Shown here piece by piece: positions 21,052 to 33,481 of a stretch of DNA of 64,000 bases; within the stretch, counting starts at the first letter, position 1, and every line of letters starts with the position of its first letter. A program made the position numbers and the translations under genes. The notes beneath the pieces are model-generated. The model had not been told where the DNA came from, did no database searches, and saw only the letters and a list, made by a program, of their open reading frames with translations. Location of the stretch: positions 10,706,400-10,770,399 of the forward strand of contig NC_037093.1 in NCBI RefSeq assembly GCF_002994745.2, read 5' to 3'. Source of the stretch: Rosa chinensis. Taxonomy: Eukaryota > Streptophyta > Magnoliopsida > Rosales > Rosaceae.

Positions 21052-21418
21052 TCTTTTTGTTCTTCCTTTTTACTTTCTTTCTTTCTTTTGGTTTGGCCCA
21101 GGCCTGCCTTTCCCTTTTTTTTCTTTTCTTTTCTGATTCGGCCTAAGCCCGCACCTCCTTTTTTTTTTCTGGCACTTGGGCCCTAGGCTGCCCATTTTTC
21201 TTCTTCTTCTTCCACGTTTTCTTCTCTTTCTTCTTCTGGGGCCCACTTCTCATTTTCTTCTTCTCTTTCTTCTTCTTCCACGTTTTCTCGCAAAGGCAGA
21301 TGGCTGGAGGTCGTGCGTCAGATGGCTGGGCAATAGGGGGTGCGGCAGAATTTGTGAGAGAGAGTTTTTAGGTTTTTTTCTTTCTTTTGGGCTAGGGTTA
21401 GAACTTGTGCTGATAACA

Positions 21419-21589
21419 TGTTGTAGGAGAATTGTAATTGTGTGTTATCATTGATAATAGGAGCCCTTTAAATAGGGAGTTACAAAATACTCAAAAAGGT
21501 AATAGAATCTGATTACAATTGAATACCTAGAACACATTCCTAGTACAACTCTAAACCCTAGTTCTACATTATGTCGATATCCTTCAACA
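21419..21589 (-). repeat. 5' LTR of the second copia element
   Basis: 171 bp, TG/CA ends, followed by GATTA. It lacks nine bases present in the partner LTR near its right end (TTTGTAGAGGCACACATT there, TTCTACATT here). Confidence 0.92.
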
Positions 21590-21594
21590 GATTA

Positions 21595-24500
21595 TACCAC
21601 TGAACTTTTAGTTTTCTGATTTTCTTTAGCTTAAAGTGTACGTGTTAGCAGCTATCATACTTATCTAAGTGGTCGGTGGCCTACATAGAGGGCATCAGAG
21701 CAGCAGCAACATTGAGAACCTTTGTTGGGCATGGCTTTCTAGCAATGATATGTTGGTACCATATATGATCGATTAGCCTGTTGCTTATAACTTCATCTGC
21801 AATTCATGCACAGAATGAGTTGAGATAGAGGGCCCAGAATGTAGACAATGCATTACTGCAACTGGCTATGTTGAGTGGAAAGTAGAATCCAATTGTATAC
21901 AACTCTCTCTCACATTCGACCTTTCAGTCATATATACACAACAATTGTATGCAAGAATTTCTCGACGAAGAACACCTAAACAGATTATATAATTGAATCC
22001 CAGCACACCCACCAGATGATCACGGGGAAAGGTTCAGTTTGTACAGCATGCATTACAAATGTACCAAACATATATATTATGCACAATTCATGATCATATT
22101 TTTACTCAAAAAGTAGTTTGTCCTAAGAAATGTCCAAACTCTCGGGCCACTGGAAACAAAATGCTTAATATCATATATCACCATTGATTTGAAACTCAAA
22201 AAGAAATCTTGTCCAAATATTGATCGCGTTTATAAAATCAGATTCGCACAACATATTCAAGACCGGCCAGCAAAGCTACCTGGACAAATCATGGTTAGTA
22301 AAAAAACTAATAAAAAAGATGACTGTCCTGTCCTAGATTAATATAGTCAAGTATCGTACGGTTGGGGTAAAGCTATGGTTGTACTAGAATCTTATTATTT
22401 TGGTCTTTAATAATTGAATTGATGCTGTTATCAGACAAATTATTCTTCACGGCATCATAAAATGGTCGACTCCATTTCTCGAAGTAACTTCCACACCTTG
22501 CTTCTTGTCTTCTCCTGCAAAGAAATACCAGCTCTCTTCAAATCTTATATTCTAATTGGATGTGATTGACCTTCACTGTAGGAGCACTGCTTTAGTGTTT
22601 TGGGCATTAGTGACTTCTAGACTTGATTGAAAGAATAGCTTAGCTTAGAGAATATACAGCTTTCTCTTGTGCAGCTTTTTCTGAGTATAATTTGTACTAG
22701 GTACTGCATATTTCCAGCTGTAGGAGAATATGATGGTATGTTTGAACTTTGAAGTATATAGTGTTGGAAATTAACGGAGCATCGTATGTAAGCTAACACT
22801 GTCTTCTTTGTTAGGGAGATGCAAAAACACTCCTTTGCTCCCTCGGTCCTTCCTCAACTGCTTAAGATATTTCATTATTTCAACAAGCATCTTGCCCTCC
22901 CAAAGCTGAAAGAGAATAGGAAAGCAACAAAGAGTTGTTGTGCATTTTAATAGGTGAACAAAATGTTGGTGGGGTGATTGTCTTCACTCAACTCTATCTA
23001 AAATCGTCCACTAATAATATTATGATATCATGTTAGATAATTATTAAACTACGAAGAAGCAAACTAAAAATAAATATCACCAAATAAACAAAAATGAAAC
23101 TAAAATCTGGGATCAACTATGAAAAAGAAAATGTTGGAATTCAGATGTTAAGGAGATTCCCCTCCTGAAAATATATGTACTCTGAACTATATTTCCCCTC
23201 CTGAAATTGTGCTTGTTGGCCACAGGTTCTTCTCTTTTTATATTTTAATTGTTGTTGAAGTTCACATAGCAGAAAAAAAAATGTCAAGGAGATTCACTCT
23301 ATAGAAGTTCTTTGACCATCCTTTTGACAAAAGATTCCAAGCTAAGATGCATTGGCAATCAACTTCCATCCTCTCTTTCTCATTCCACACTTCTTGACAT
23401 GATTTGCGCGCATACATGTGGGTTAATTTGGAATAGTGTGCTACTTGTTAAGACAAGTAGACAACAAATATGTCAAAAACTAAACTAGCAGTCTATTAAA
23501 TTTGAGTGGATCAAATTTCACACTATCTTATACCTATTGTTGAGCTAGGAACATTGCTTGTTCTTGAGAAGGGTCCCCTCCTAGAGGTGCATTTGAAGAA
23601 TGAGAGTGGCCTTCAGTCTTGTCCATCTCTCTTGAGTTTGGTTAATCAATGGTTGAAGGATTTTTGGTACTGCATAATTCAATTAACGTTGCTATCTGCT
23701 AGGAGAAGGACATCTGTTGCAACTGCATGTGCGTCTTCTGGGTATAGTCCAGTGAATAATACAAGTCTGGGGGTCGGAAACCATAAGAATTTTCAATCAT
23801 GTTATGTACAACATCTGAACCTTGAAGACCATTCAATTATCAGGAAGCCCAATTTGGCTATTTGTGATTCTCACTATTTTGGTCATGTATCACAAACTCT
23901 GTTTGGGATATTAGAATTCTATCTGCAGAATCACTTTCATGGATCACCTTGTTGACTACTTTTATATCCTCTAAAGCAAAGTGAAGTTGTGAAACTCTTG
24001 ATTAGTTGATTAATATATAGCTAGCTGCAAGCAGTTGAATACCTAAACAATTTGATCAGCAAAGACGAAGTATGACCAGGACCTAAGGCACTGATCTAAG
24101 AATTTCCATTTTTCCTTGGAGAAGGAATATTCAATACTGTGTGTTATCATAATTTTATATATGTACAGATGAAAAGCATGTCATTAACAAGGCTGCATAT
24201 ATATATGAGTATACCAGCAGCTATGGCAATAACAAATTTTATAGAATTCATGTTGGACTTAATAAAAAAACATAAGATTATACCATTACCAACAACAACC
24301 TAACTTTTCTATTAAGAAGCGTCATTAGGATAATGGGGAAAGATGAGATCATTAGAGTATTATGAAAAGGGGAGTTAGAGAATGTGGAGTAGATTAGTCA
24401 AAAAGGGAAAAGCTGATGAGTAGTGGATTAGCTTTACTGCATTTCTAGTGAACACAACGGTTATGGTAGTAGCTCAATGGAAACGTTAGGAAGTAAAGCA

Positions 24501-25040
24501 GGTTTGAGCTTTAAGTCTTTAACCCTTTTATATTTTTCCGGTCTGGTCTGAGCTTTAAGCTACCAACCCCTCAATAATCCAATTGATCTTAATAAACTGT
24601 AGTTTTTCTGAGCATACCAGTAAAAATACCGATTCCCATAGTACTAAAAAATATCCTGTTGCCTGCCCATGTTGCACTGACTTTTCAATAGTACAATTTA
24701 AATTGCATCTGTCATAGATGTCATAAAATGTGTCAATAATTTCTCTGTCATACCAAACACTAGTACTTACTACTTAAGAAACCAGACCAAAAAAAAAAAA
24801 AAAACCAGGAAAGTCAAAAATTCATAATATTTTATGTTTTCCCATACTAGTAATTCAATAGTTTTTCCCAAAATTTAAAATTCTTAGATTGCTTCTTATG
24901 ACGTTTTGCACGCTTTAAAGAGTTCTCGCCATTCTAATAAATACTCTGTTTTATACAATTAATCTTGTGGCACATGCACTGACGTTTATTCAACAAAATC
25001 TCATGGAATTTTGAGAGTTTTTTCTCTACAATGTGCAACA
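21595..25040. other. Intergenic region, no recognised gene
   Basis: I recognise no protein domain, RNA gene or transposon end. The longest frame, 23506-23955 on the plus strand (149 codons, beginning MDQISHYLIPIVELGTLLV), does not resemble any family I know, has no favourable context, and may be chance. A-runs at 24789-24803 and elsewhere may mark old retroposon tails. Confidence 0.35.
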
Positions 25041-25057
25041 AGCTCTAGACTAAATAA

Positions 25058-26160
25058 GAGAAAACCAAAATATGGGAGGGCCTCCGACACTTGCGGAGCG
25101 ACCCCGGAAGACGAAACCTAAGTTTCGTGATGGCGGTGGGGACTCTCGTACTCTCCAGACCGAGCAGTGGCAGGACGACGGCGGAGTAGGCTTGGAGAGA
25201 TGGTGGTTTCTCCTACAGCGACGTCGGGGCCTCGACCAAGACTTTCGGAGACTCCGGTTGAAGCGTTTGTCAGTTGAGGATGTTTTTGTGAACAAGGTTG
25301 GGCGAATCGAGTCGGAGCGGCGACGGTGGGGTCGATGCCTGCAGTTCTGGGGGCGATTGGGCTCTGCGTCAGCGTGGCAGCATGTTTCGTTTCCTTCAGT
25401 GGTGCCGGATTGGGCCGGCGTGGTTTGCTTCCTCGGATTAGGCCATGGTGGTTCGGCGCGCTTCGTGGAGGCACCGCGATGGGTCTCGATAGCACCTGGG
25501 CTGGTGCCAGCGGTGATTGGTCGTCTGAAGGTCAGGGCGGCGAAAGATGGGCAGGAAGCAGTCCCTGAAAATTCCGCGGAAACCCAACTAGGGTTGATTA
25601 CCGGTTTGATTAGACTGTTTTCTGGGCCACATGTGATTGGACCTAGGGCAATGACTGGGCCGAAGGTAGCAATTGGGCTTTTTTGGCTCATATCTGAAAA
25701 TGGGGGCTATTTACTGCAGATCCCCAACGAGAGCCCGAGGAGCAACCTGATGCTGAGGTTGTTGGCTACTGAGGAGACTGAAGAAGGTGCTGGTTCCAAC
25801 CCTATGGGGGAGGGACTCGCGCTTTTTTAAGTCCTCCAAGCTTTTAGATATTCTGGACTCAAGCCTTTTGAAGGAGGGGTAATTTCTATAGGCTTTTCTA
25901 AGACGTTTCTAGTTGATATTTGTACCACAATTGCGTGACTGACAGATTAGACTAGATGAATATTTCTCCCTTAGAGAGTGAGACTACTCTTGCTTAGCTT
26001 AGGCTTGCTGTTCAGCGAGCATCCCTTAGATCTTAATGAGTTTAGAGTGGCTTAGATAGGTTATCCGATTTGTCTCGGGTTTTCTTATGTAAGTTCTGTT
26101 AGACTCTGGCCTGTTTTTATGGCTTTGATATTTAATAACATCATATCCTTTTTCAAAAAA
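25058..26160 (+). mobile_element. LINE-like retroposon with 17-bp target duplication
   Basis: AGCTCTAGACTAAATAA occurs exactly at 25041-25057 and again at 26161-26177. Between them lies a 1.1-kb unit that ends in TTTAATAACATCATATCC, TTTTTC and an A-run, the usual 3' end of a plant L1-like element. The unit begins GAGAAAACC and contains an open frame of 252 codons (25072-25830) followed by a 330-bp 3' region. The protein has no endonuclease or RT domain and I do not recognise it. The unit is therefore either a non-autonomous LINE derivative or a chimera that used LINE machinery. It sits about 790 bp upstream of the receptor-kinase start codon. Confidence 0.85.
25072..25830 (+). CDS. Unknown 252-residue frame inside the retroposon
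   Basis: The frame starts 14 bases after the 5' end of the inserted unit (MGGPPTLAERPRKTKPKFRD) and ends LALF. It is GC-rich in contrast to its surroundings, rich in Arg, Gly, Trp and Leu, and has no transmembrane segment, zinc finger or catalytic motif that I can see. Antisense frames of 213 and 125 codons also exist over the same DNA, so base composition alone could explain the open frame. Its placement at the 5' end of the element fits an ORF1 position, but there is no similarity to L1 ORF1 that I can point to. Confidence 0.3.
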   Translation: MGGPPTLAERPRKTKPKFRDGGGDSRTLQTEQWQDDGGVGLERWWFLLQRRRGLDQDFRRLRLKRLSVEDVFVNKVGRIESERRRWGRCLQFWGRLGSASAWQHVSFPSVVPDWAGVVCFLGLGHGGSARFVEAPRWVSIAPGLVPAVIGRLKVRAAKDGQEAVPENSAETQLGLITGLIRLFSGPHVIGPRAMTGPKVAIGLFWLISENGGYLLQIPNESPRSNLMLRLLATEETEEGAGSNPMGEGLALF

Positions 26161-26177
26161 AGCTCTAGACTAAATAA

Positions 26178-26946
26178 TAAAATATAATAATAATAATACG
26201 AAGTAAGAACGATATATATTTGATTGATCGACAATGACCATAACTGTGCAACAAGCTTTATTGAAGGAAGAAGACAAACTAGACTACAAGAGCAGTTCTA
26301 CTGCTACAGAAAACACATAAGAAACCAGACAAACAAAAAAGCGTCAAGAATAAAAAGGGGCTCAGCTAAAATCATGCAAAAATTACAAAGGGACAATTTC
26401 CCAAATCCTCCTCCAGCAAAAGAAAGAAAAATTAAAAACCCCAAAAAGCCAGTACATAATTAAGGATCAAATTTCCATGTGAACACTCATGAGAGAGGTT
26501 GATTAAGTTCCTCTGCAACCTGATATGGGCTCCAACTCACTTGGTTGTCCCTTGTTCAATAGCAGAACCTAGATTCCTCTTCCTCCCCTCTTCCTCATAT
26601 CCAAGAAAATAGTTTACCAAAAATTTTACCCAGTCTCAGACTTGCCAGTGACCCACAACCAGTGCTCTTTTGTTGTCATTACCCTCTTTGGCTAAGTTTC
26701 AATTCCTTCATCATTATCAACTGCTCAGAAATTCACACCATCCTCTTTTGCTACCAAACTGCATTATTCATAGTCCTTCAAGCAATTTAAACCCAGCTAG
26801 CTTCACTTTAATCCTCAGATTTGGTGACCCAAAACAACATCTTGTAGTTGGTCACCATCTTCTTCCTCTGTCTTTATCACATTCACAACCCTTTTTGTAC
26901 TCCATGAGCTTGTAGAACCCAGCATGCTCAGCCAGTTCAAGAAACC
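26178..26946 (+). promoter_or_regulatory. Upstream region of the receptor-kinase gene
   Basis: AT-rich DNA gives way to pyrimidine-rich sequence (CT-rich runs from about 26570 to 26940) typical of a plant 5' UTR. I cannot place a TATA box or start site with confidence. Short frames here (26224-26463, 26670-26915) have no recognisable product. Confidence 0.3.
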
Positions 26947-29900
26947 ATGAGCTCCAATACCCAAAATCTCTGTTTCTGGTGGAGGCTCATCTCCCTTTTA
27001 CTTCTTCTAGTACCCTCGTTGTCTCTAAACTCAGATGGGGTTTTCTTGCTTTCTTTCAAGTACTCCATTCTCAGTGATCCACTTTCAGTCTTGGAAAGCT
27101 GGAACTATGAGGATGAAACACCTTGTTCATGGAGTGGAGTCACTTGCACCCAACTAGGAAGCCCAGGAACCATTGACATGTTCAGAGTCACAAGCTTGGT
27201 CCTCCCAAACAGTCAGCTTCTGGGTTCTATAGCTGAAGAGTTGGGAATGATTGAACACCTCGTCCATCTTGATCTTTCCAACAATTTCTTCAATGGGTCT
27301 CTGCCTAAAACCATTCTCAACGCCTCTGAACTTCAGGTGCTTTCTCTCTCAAACAATGTCATCTCCGGTGAGCTTCCTGAGTCCATCGGTGATCTCAAAA
27401 GCCTTCAGCTTCTCAACATTTCTGACAATGCTTTGGCCGGAAAAGTCCCTCAAAATCTCACTTCTCTGCAAAACCTCACAGTGGTTTCTTTGAGAAGCAA
27501 CTACTTCACTGGTAATGTCCCAACCAGGTTTAATTCCGTTGAGGTTTTAGATCTCTCTTCAAATCTACTCAATGGCTCTCTGCCTCTTGATTTTGGTGGA
27601 GACAATCTGCGGTACTTAAACATCTCTTACAACAAGATTTGGGGGAAAATACCAGCAGAGTTTGCCAGGAATATTTCAGTGAATTCAACCATTGATCTCT
27701 CCTTCAACAACTTAACCGGAGCAATCCCGGATTCGCAAGCTTTGCTCAACCAGAAAACAGAGCAGTTTGCAGGAAATGGTGAGCTTTGTGGCAAACCGTT
27801 GAAGAATCTTTGCGCAATTCCTTCGACTCTGTCTACTCCACCGAATGTGACTTCATCTTCTCCGGCTATTGCAGCCATTCCCAAAACACTCGACTCACCA
27901 GAATCAAACCCTTCTGGCGCACCAAATAGTACTCAGAACAAAACCCAAACCGGGCTAAAACCGGTCACAATCACCGGAATAGTAGTCGGAGACTTAGCCG
28001 GAATAGCCATCGTTGGGCTGGTCATCCTTTACGTCTACCAAGTCAGGAAGAAATCAAAGAACAATCCAACTTCCACTTCATCAGACCCAGAGAAGAAACC
28101 AGACATTGTCACTAAAATCGATCCAGCTGCAACAAAACCATCCTCATGGTCATGCCTCACCATCAAAGGTGAAGAGACCTCGGAAGCAACGAGCTCAGAC
28201 AGCGACCACGACGAGAAGCCAAACCATGAAACAGGGGTTGTGCATAGTCAAAACAGCGAAAACTCTCAAAAGCGTGGTGTGCTTATAACCGTGGACGGCG
28301 AACCAGAGCTTGAGCTCGAGACGTTGCTGAAGGCCTCGGCGTACGTGTTGGGTGCGAGTGGTCCGAGCATTGTGTACAAGGCGGTGCTGGAAGACAAGAC
28401 GGCGCTTGCGGTGAGGAGGATCGGAGAGAGTGTGGTGGAGAAGATGAGGGATTTCGAGAACCAAGTGAGGGCCATTGCGAAGATGAGGCACCCAAATTTG
28501 GTGAGAGTTCGTGGGTTTTATTGGGGAGAAGATGAGAAGCTTGTGATATATGACTATGTCTCCAATGGCAGTCTCGCCGGAACCATTAACAGTGAGTCCC
28601 TCTTCTCCGAGCTCACTCTGTTTCTTCTTTTCTCTCTGTTTCTTCTTTTCTTAATATTTGCCGCGTACGTTAGTGAAATTATTAGTTTTTGTGCTAAAAT
28701 ACGCTTTTTCACATTATCTATGACATTGCTAATTTTTTGTTTTCGGCAGTAAGTAAGATGAATCAAACTTAAAAACTTTTTTTGCCCAAGTAATTTATGA
28801 ACTTCAAATAAAAATTAAAATTTGGTAAGAAAGATTTATTGTAAATTGAAAAGTTTCTATGATACATGCACTTGCTAATTGCTATGATATATGTTCCAAA
28901 TTTTTACGTCTTTTGAGTATGCTGTTGATTTAATGATGAAACAACGTAAAGTACATTAAAATTAGTCAAGTTTGATAATGTCATTCTTCTTTCTAAAGTA
29001 TAAAACTTTATGTTATATTAGACACAAATATTGACTTATCGTCCTAAGTACATGGCAACAAGAGATTATTTGTGACATAGGATGATAAGATTCCATTCGC
29101 AGCAGTAATTTTTGGGAATTACTAGTTTTCAAAATGTGTTCGGAAAACAAATACTAAATGTTAAAGCAGTGGCAGCAATGTTTATTTGGTTTCAAACCTA
29201 AACTAGTAAAATTGGAAAAGGTGGGAAATATGAAATATCAAACTTTGTTTTTGTAGTCATTAAACCACTCCACTTGTCTTCACAATTTAGCAAGGGCATT
29301 GTTCTGTTTGTTTGTTTATTTCTCGGGTCTCTGGATTTTCTGGAGGCTTGTTTTGCACTCTCCTTTATCTTCACTTAACAATTTGGTTTGTAGTCTTTTT
29401 ATAAAACCCCAGAGGCCAATGTCCAGCTTTATTAGCTAATCCCACATTAAAATACAAGCTTAGCATCAGCTGATAATATTAATTAGTTTCTTAATCACCA
29501 AACCCTGTGAGATCCATCATTCACAATTTCACATACAAAAGCACGTGAACAATGAAAGAAGACGATAGTCAAGATACACGGCAATCTTTTTACTGCAAAT
29601 AGCAGAAATTGGGAGCCCAGAGAATTCGTGGTACATCTTCCTCTGCGAGCTAACTGTGACTGGGATAGTGATATTCTCCTTTAGAAGAGGCTAAATTACG
29701 TCTATAGTCGCGAAAGTTTGTTTACATCTAAACTTCAGTGTTATTTTTTGCATGTTAACAGTATTATACGATGTTACAAGACGTTGGTATTTTTCTGATC
29801 GGTCATATCAACTAACCAGGTAACGTAACAGACGAAGTTTACTTGTTGTCCTCTTCAGAATTATTACTACCTACCCCATCTCCCAAACAAAACTATTCAC

Positions 29901-30774
29901 ATGTATACTTTTGCGCTGCACTTGTTTTCTGGGATTGTAGGGTACATCTTTATATTGCTGGGTCTGAGGCTCTTAGCTGATTTCGCTAAATATCAATTGC
30001 TTGCGCCCTTGTTTCTTTTTGTACACCATCAATTTGGCATGAAAAATTTATGAGTAGGGTTCCTCATCAAATTGATTATTCCCTTATTAATTTGCAGGAA
30101 AAGCAGGTTCATCTCCTTACCATCTGCCTTTAGAAGTTCGGTTGAAGATAGCGAAAGGCATTGCCCGGGGGCTAAGCTACATCCACGAGAAGAAAAACGT
30201 GCATGGAAATATAAAACCAAGCAACATTCTTCTAAACTCCGATTTCGACCCTGTAATCAGCGATTTCGGCCTTGACAAGCTAATGTTAGGTGGCATGATC
30301 AGTCAAAAAGGTAGCGGTTCTGCCCGAGGGTATTTCGGAAGCCTAAAGTCCGCGGGGGCTCGCGAAGGTATTAATGAAATGCTACCGCCTGTTACCGGCA
30401 GCCCCATCGCCACATCCTCCTCCGCGGGAGGAGCATTGTCGCCTTATCATGCCCCGGAGTCCTTGAAGAACTTGAAGCCGAACCCCAGGTGGGACGTGTA
30501 CTCTTTTGGCATAGTTTTGCTAGAGCTTCTCACGGGTAGGGTATTTACGGAAAGGGAGCTGGCGGACCAGTGGACCGCCGCTTCACTGATGGGGGAGAAG
30601 AACCGGGTTTTGGTAATGGTCGATGTGGCGATTAGGGCTGAGGTGGAGGGCAGGGAAGATGCCTTGCAGGCTTGTTTGAAGCTAGGGTTTAGTTGTGCTA
30701 GTTTTGTTCCGCAGAAAAGACCAACCATGAAAGAAGCCCTCCAGGTGCTAGAAAAAAGTATTTTTTCAAACTAA
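26947..30774 (+). CDS. LRR receptor-like pseudokinase (LRR-III type), two exons
   Basis: Exon 1 is 26947-28591, the intron is GT-AG, and exon 2 is 30098-30774; the joined product is 773 residues. Order: signal peptide (about 1-28), LRRNT_2 cap ending PCSWSGVTC (about 59-67), about six LRRs (80-260), a Pro/Ser/Thr-rich juxtamembrane stretch, a transmembrane helix near 343-363, an acidic/Ser-rich linker, then a kinase-like domain from about 455. Key catalytic residues are changed: the VAVK Lys is Arg (AVRR, residue 490) and HRD is HGN (VHGNIKPSN, 584-586). DFG is kept (604-606). It is thus expected to be catalytically dead and to act at the plasma membrane as a signalling scaffold. The residues flanking the splice join (SLAGTIN, RKAGSSPYHLPLEVRLKIAKG) follow the family, which supports the intron. 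The closest relatives I recall are Arabidopsis At4g34220 and At4g37250. I see no defect in the frame. Confidence 0.93.
28592..30097 (+). other. Intron of the receptor pseudokinase gene
   Basis: Donor AACA/GTGAGT at 28592 and acceptor TTTGCAG ending at 30097. The intron splits the codon after its first base (phase 1), at the position after GSLAGTIN in the kinase N-lobe hinge. It is 1,506 bp and AT-rich. I see no transposon end or nested gene in it. Confidence 0.9.
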
Positions 30775-31249
30775 TAATAATGTATTTCGAGGTGTCCCAC
30801 AAAAGTGGTTTTATGTTAAAGCATTTGCTTTGTTGACTAGAATGTTTGATGAAAAGCATATGATTAATGTTATTGATATAGTTTAATAAGCTATGTAAGA
30901 AAAGCGATTGTATGTATGTTTGCGCTCATTTATTTAATTTTAGCTTAAAATTTACCCACTTGCTCCACTAACAGTTTTTTAACCTCATTTACTCAAAACA
31001 CTCTAAGGGATTATTTCCCCTTTACCCAATTAATTCTTTTTTTTATTCTTTTTATTTATTTTTGGGACTTTTTTGTCTTCTCCTTCTTTCTCACTTAGAG
31101 GGAGAAGTCATCCTCCACCTTGCCGGATTTCAGTGACCAGTGGCCGGCCGCCGACTCCGGTGAAGGGAATCCGGTGACCGGTGACGGGAATTCGGAATCC
31201 GGCTACAGGACTGGTGTCGGGATTCCGGTGTCTGAATTTATTGCCCCTA

Positions 31250-31640
31250 GTAATGTTATTATTGCCTCCCAATACTCATATTATTGCTCCCAAAAATCAT
31301 ATTGTTGCCTCCAATAATCATATTATTTCCGTCTAGTGAATTGTATAAACTCCCAAAACCAAAATGAATACACTACAGACACAATGGATCATATTATTGC
31401 CCCCCAGTAATCATATTATTGCCCCCCAATATGCATATTATTGCCTCCTAATAATCATATTATTGCCTCCAATAATCATATTATTTCCGTCCAGTGAATT
31501 GTATAAACTCCCAAAACCAAAATGAATACACTACAGACACAATTAATCATATTATTGCCCCCCAGTAATCATATTATTGCCCCTCAATACACATATTATT
31601 GCCTCCTAATAATCATATTATTGCCCTCAAGTGAACCAAA
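31250..31640. repeat. ATTATTGCC tandem array
   Basis: About ten copies of a unit close to AATCATATTATTGCCCCC with variable third and last bases occur, including a duplicated longer block (31321-31438 and 31472-31590) that contains CCAAAACCAAAATGAATAC. It corresponds in position to the CTATTGCCC array of the related element at 14.25 kb. Confidence 0.8.
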
Positions 31641-32079
31641 ATGAATACACTAAAAACACAATTGATCAATTTATATGTTCAATTGTACACGTTAACTTTT
31701 TTTTCCTTCACCATTCTCGGAGTTCACACTATAAAAAAAAAATGATCTGGGCACCAGATTAGAATGACTGGGGACGAAGAAACTCGATATCGGACTGGCA
31801 TATCTTGAAGCTTTGGGCCGACGAGCTCGTCTCCCGCGGCTTCTTCCTCCACCGCACCACCGCCGACCTCAACCTCAACCACCTTACGTCTTTGTCGCCG
31901 TCGGGTTCCCAAGGAAGACCCGGCCAAGATTCGGATCGAGAAACAGATCCGAGTTGACCCAAAATCCGCCGGAAAGGTTTCGTCACCTTCATCGACTCGC
32001 CGGGCGACGACTTCTGCAGCGAAGTCTTCACCGCCCTAGATCGGATTCTTGTGCTCCGACGCTCCAACGAGGAGGAGGA

Positions 32080-32199
<120 letters not shown>

Positions 32200-32595
32200 T
32201 TGTAGTTTAATAATTTGATTGGGGTAAAAATGTCACTTGCGTTTAAATTTGGTAAATGGGGTCAAAAAACTCTTAGTGGAGCAAGTAGGCAATTTTTAGG
32301 TTAAAATTGAGTAAGTGGTTACGGCCCCTTACTCTTTACTCTCTGTTGTCGGCTCTAGCAAGAACGTGACATAGCACACTGATATCCAGTTATTCAAGCA
32401 AAAAACCTAAAAGAAAGGATTGAGGTCATGACATCGTCACCAATTGGATATTTTAGTTGATCACCGATCACATATACATTGCAGTAAATAGAAATTTCTA
32501 GTAGAAGAAGCATGGGATGGTGGGTTTTCTAAGAAGAGAGACCAAGTCAAGGGAGTTCATATGCTCTTGCAACTTTACAAGTTCATTCTTATTAT

Positions 32596-33473
32596 CAAGG
32601 TTCAAAAAATCGCTACGCGCTAGTCGGGCGGTGGGCTGGGGAGGAGTGCCCATGCGCCTAGACGGTTTTGTATTTTTTAATTTTTATCTTATTTTTATAG
32701 CATATATATGATATATAAAGACTTATTATATTTTACAAATAAGAATAATAAGAATATATCTCATTATATTTTATATTTTATAAAGACTAATTACATTCCA
32801 TAATAAGAATATATAAAGACTATTTAAAATGAGATATTTCCCAAGTTTCATAATAACCCACCATATGAACGATGGGTCCCTATTCAACCCAAACCCAGAG
32901 GCCTACATACACCAGCAAACTAAAAATCGTGCAACGGAGGCTAGGACCCAAGTTAGAATGACCCATTCCTCCTTAAGATCTCATTCCAGTTCCTCTAGCT
33001 CGTTGGGTTGACCGCAGCTCTAGATTCGCCGGCCGTCAGAGTGGCCAAGGAGCTCACTTATGTCCGATTCTCTTGTCTTCTCGCTTCAATCGACCATCAT
33101 GCACAAACATCAAGCTTCAACCCTCTCTTTCTCTTCCCTTTTCACACTTTTGGTCAAGCTTGAAGCTATCTCTATCGCGATCTCAGTTTCACAATCAAAC
33201 TTGATTTGATTGGTGAATTTGGGTTTCTCAGGTTTTACTATTAGCTAAATTTGTGTACTCCTTAAGTTTATGTTGGGAAATTGGATTCTTGAGTGACTGA
33301 AATGGATCTTGAAGGTGATTTTCAGATGCTTCGCTCAACCGCCCAGGCGCCTCTAGCCCGCCCAACCCCAGCCTGCCTAATCCCAGCGACTTGGCATTCC
33401 TCGAGTCGGAGAGCCACCGCCCAGCTCCTAGGTGCCGCCTAGGCGGCCTGGGTGGCCGAGTTTTAGAACACTG
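32596..33473. mobile_element. hAT-type MITE with TSD CTTATTAT
   Basis: The ends are CAAGGTTCAAAAAATCG and, as reverse complement, CAGTGTTCTAAAACTCG. They are flanked by a perfect 8-bp duplication CTTATTAT (32588-32595 and 33474-33481), as expected of hAT transposons. The subterminal regions are rich in GGCGGGC and GCCTAGGCG-type motifs. The duplicate unit has the empty site at about 40797 (CATTCTTATTATACCAATC). There is no transposase; the short frames inside are not recognisable. Confidence 0.92.
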
Positions 33474-33481
33474 CTTATTAT

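Larger units (their letters stand above)
15538..21589 (-). mobile_element. Second Ty1-copia retrotransposon, older and decayed
   Basis: LTRs at 15538-15717 and 21419-21589 start TGTTGTAGG and end TTCAACA on the plus strand, and the element is flanked by a perfect 5-bp duplication GATTA (15533-15537 and 21590-21594). The polypurine tract (GGGGGAG, minus strand, next to 15718) and TTATCAGCAC primer region show that it reads on the minus strand. The LTRs differ by about seven substitutions and a 9-bp gap, so it is clearly older than the first element. Its internal region is homologous to the first element along pol but shortened by many deletions. The leader carries a stem-loop array, an inverted pol piece and a 5S rRNA sequence. 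Confidence 0.93.

Noticed and set aside
23506..23955. 149-codon plus-strand frame as a gene
   Set aside because: No similarity to a known family, no splice or promoter context and neutral composition; length alone is not convincing in this AT-rich region.
25050..25691. 213-codon antisense frame in the LINE-like unit
   Set aside because: It overlaps a sense frame of similar length and is Pro/Arg/Ser-rich as expected from GC-rich DNA read in reverse.
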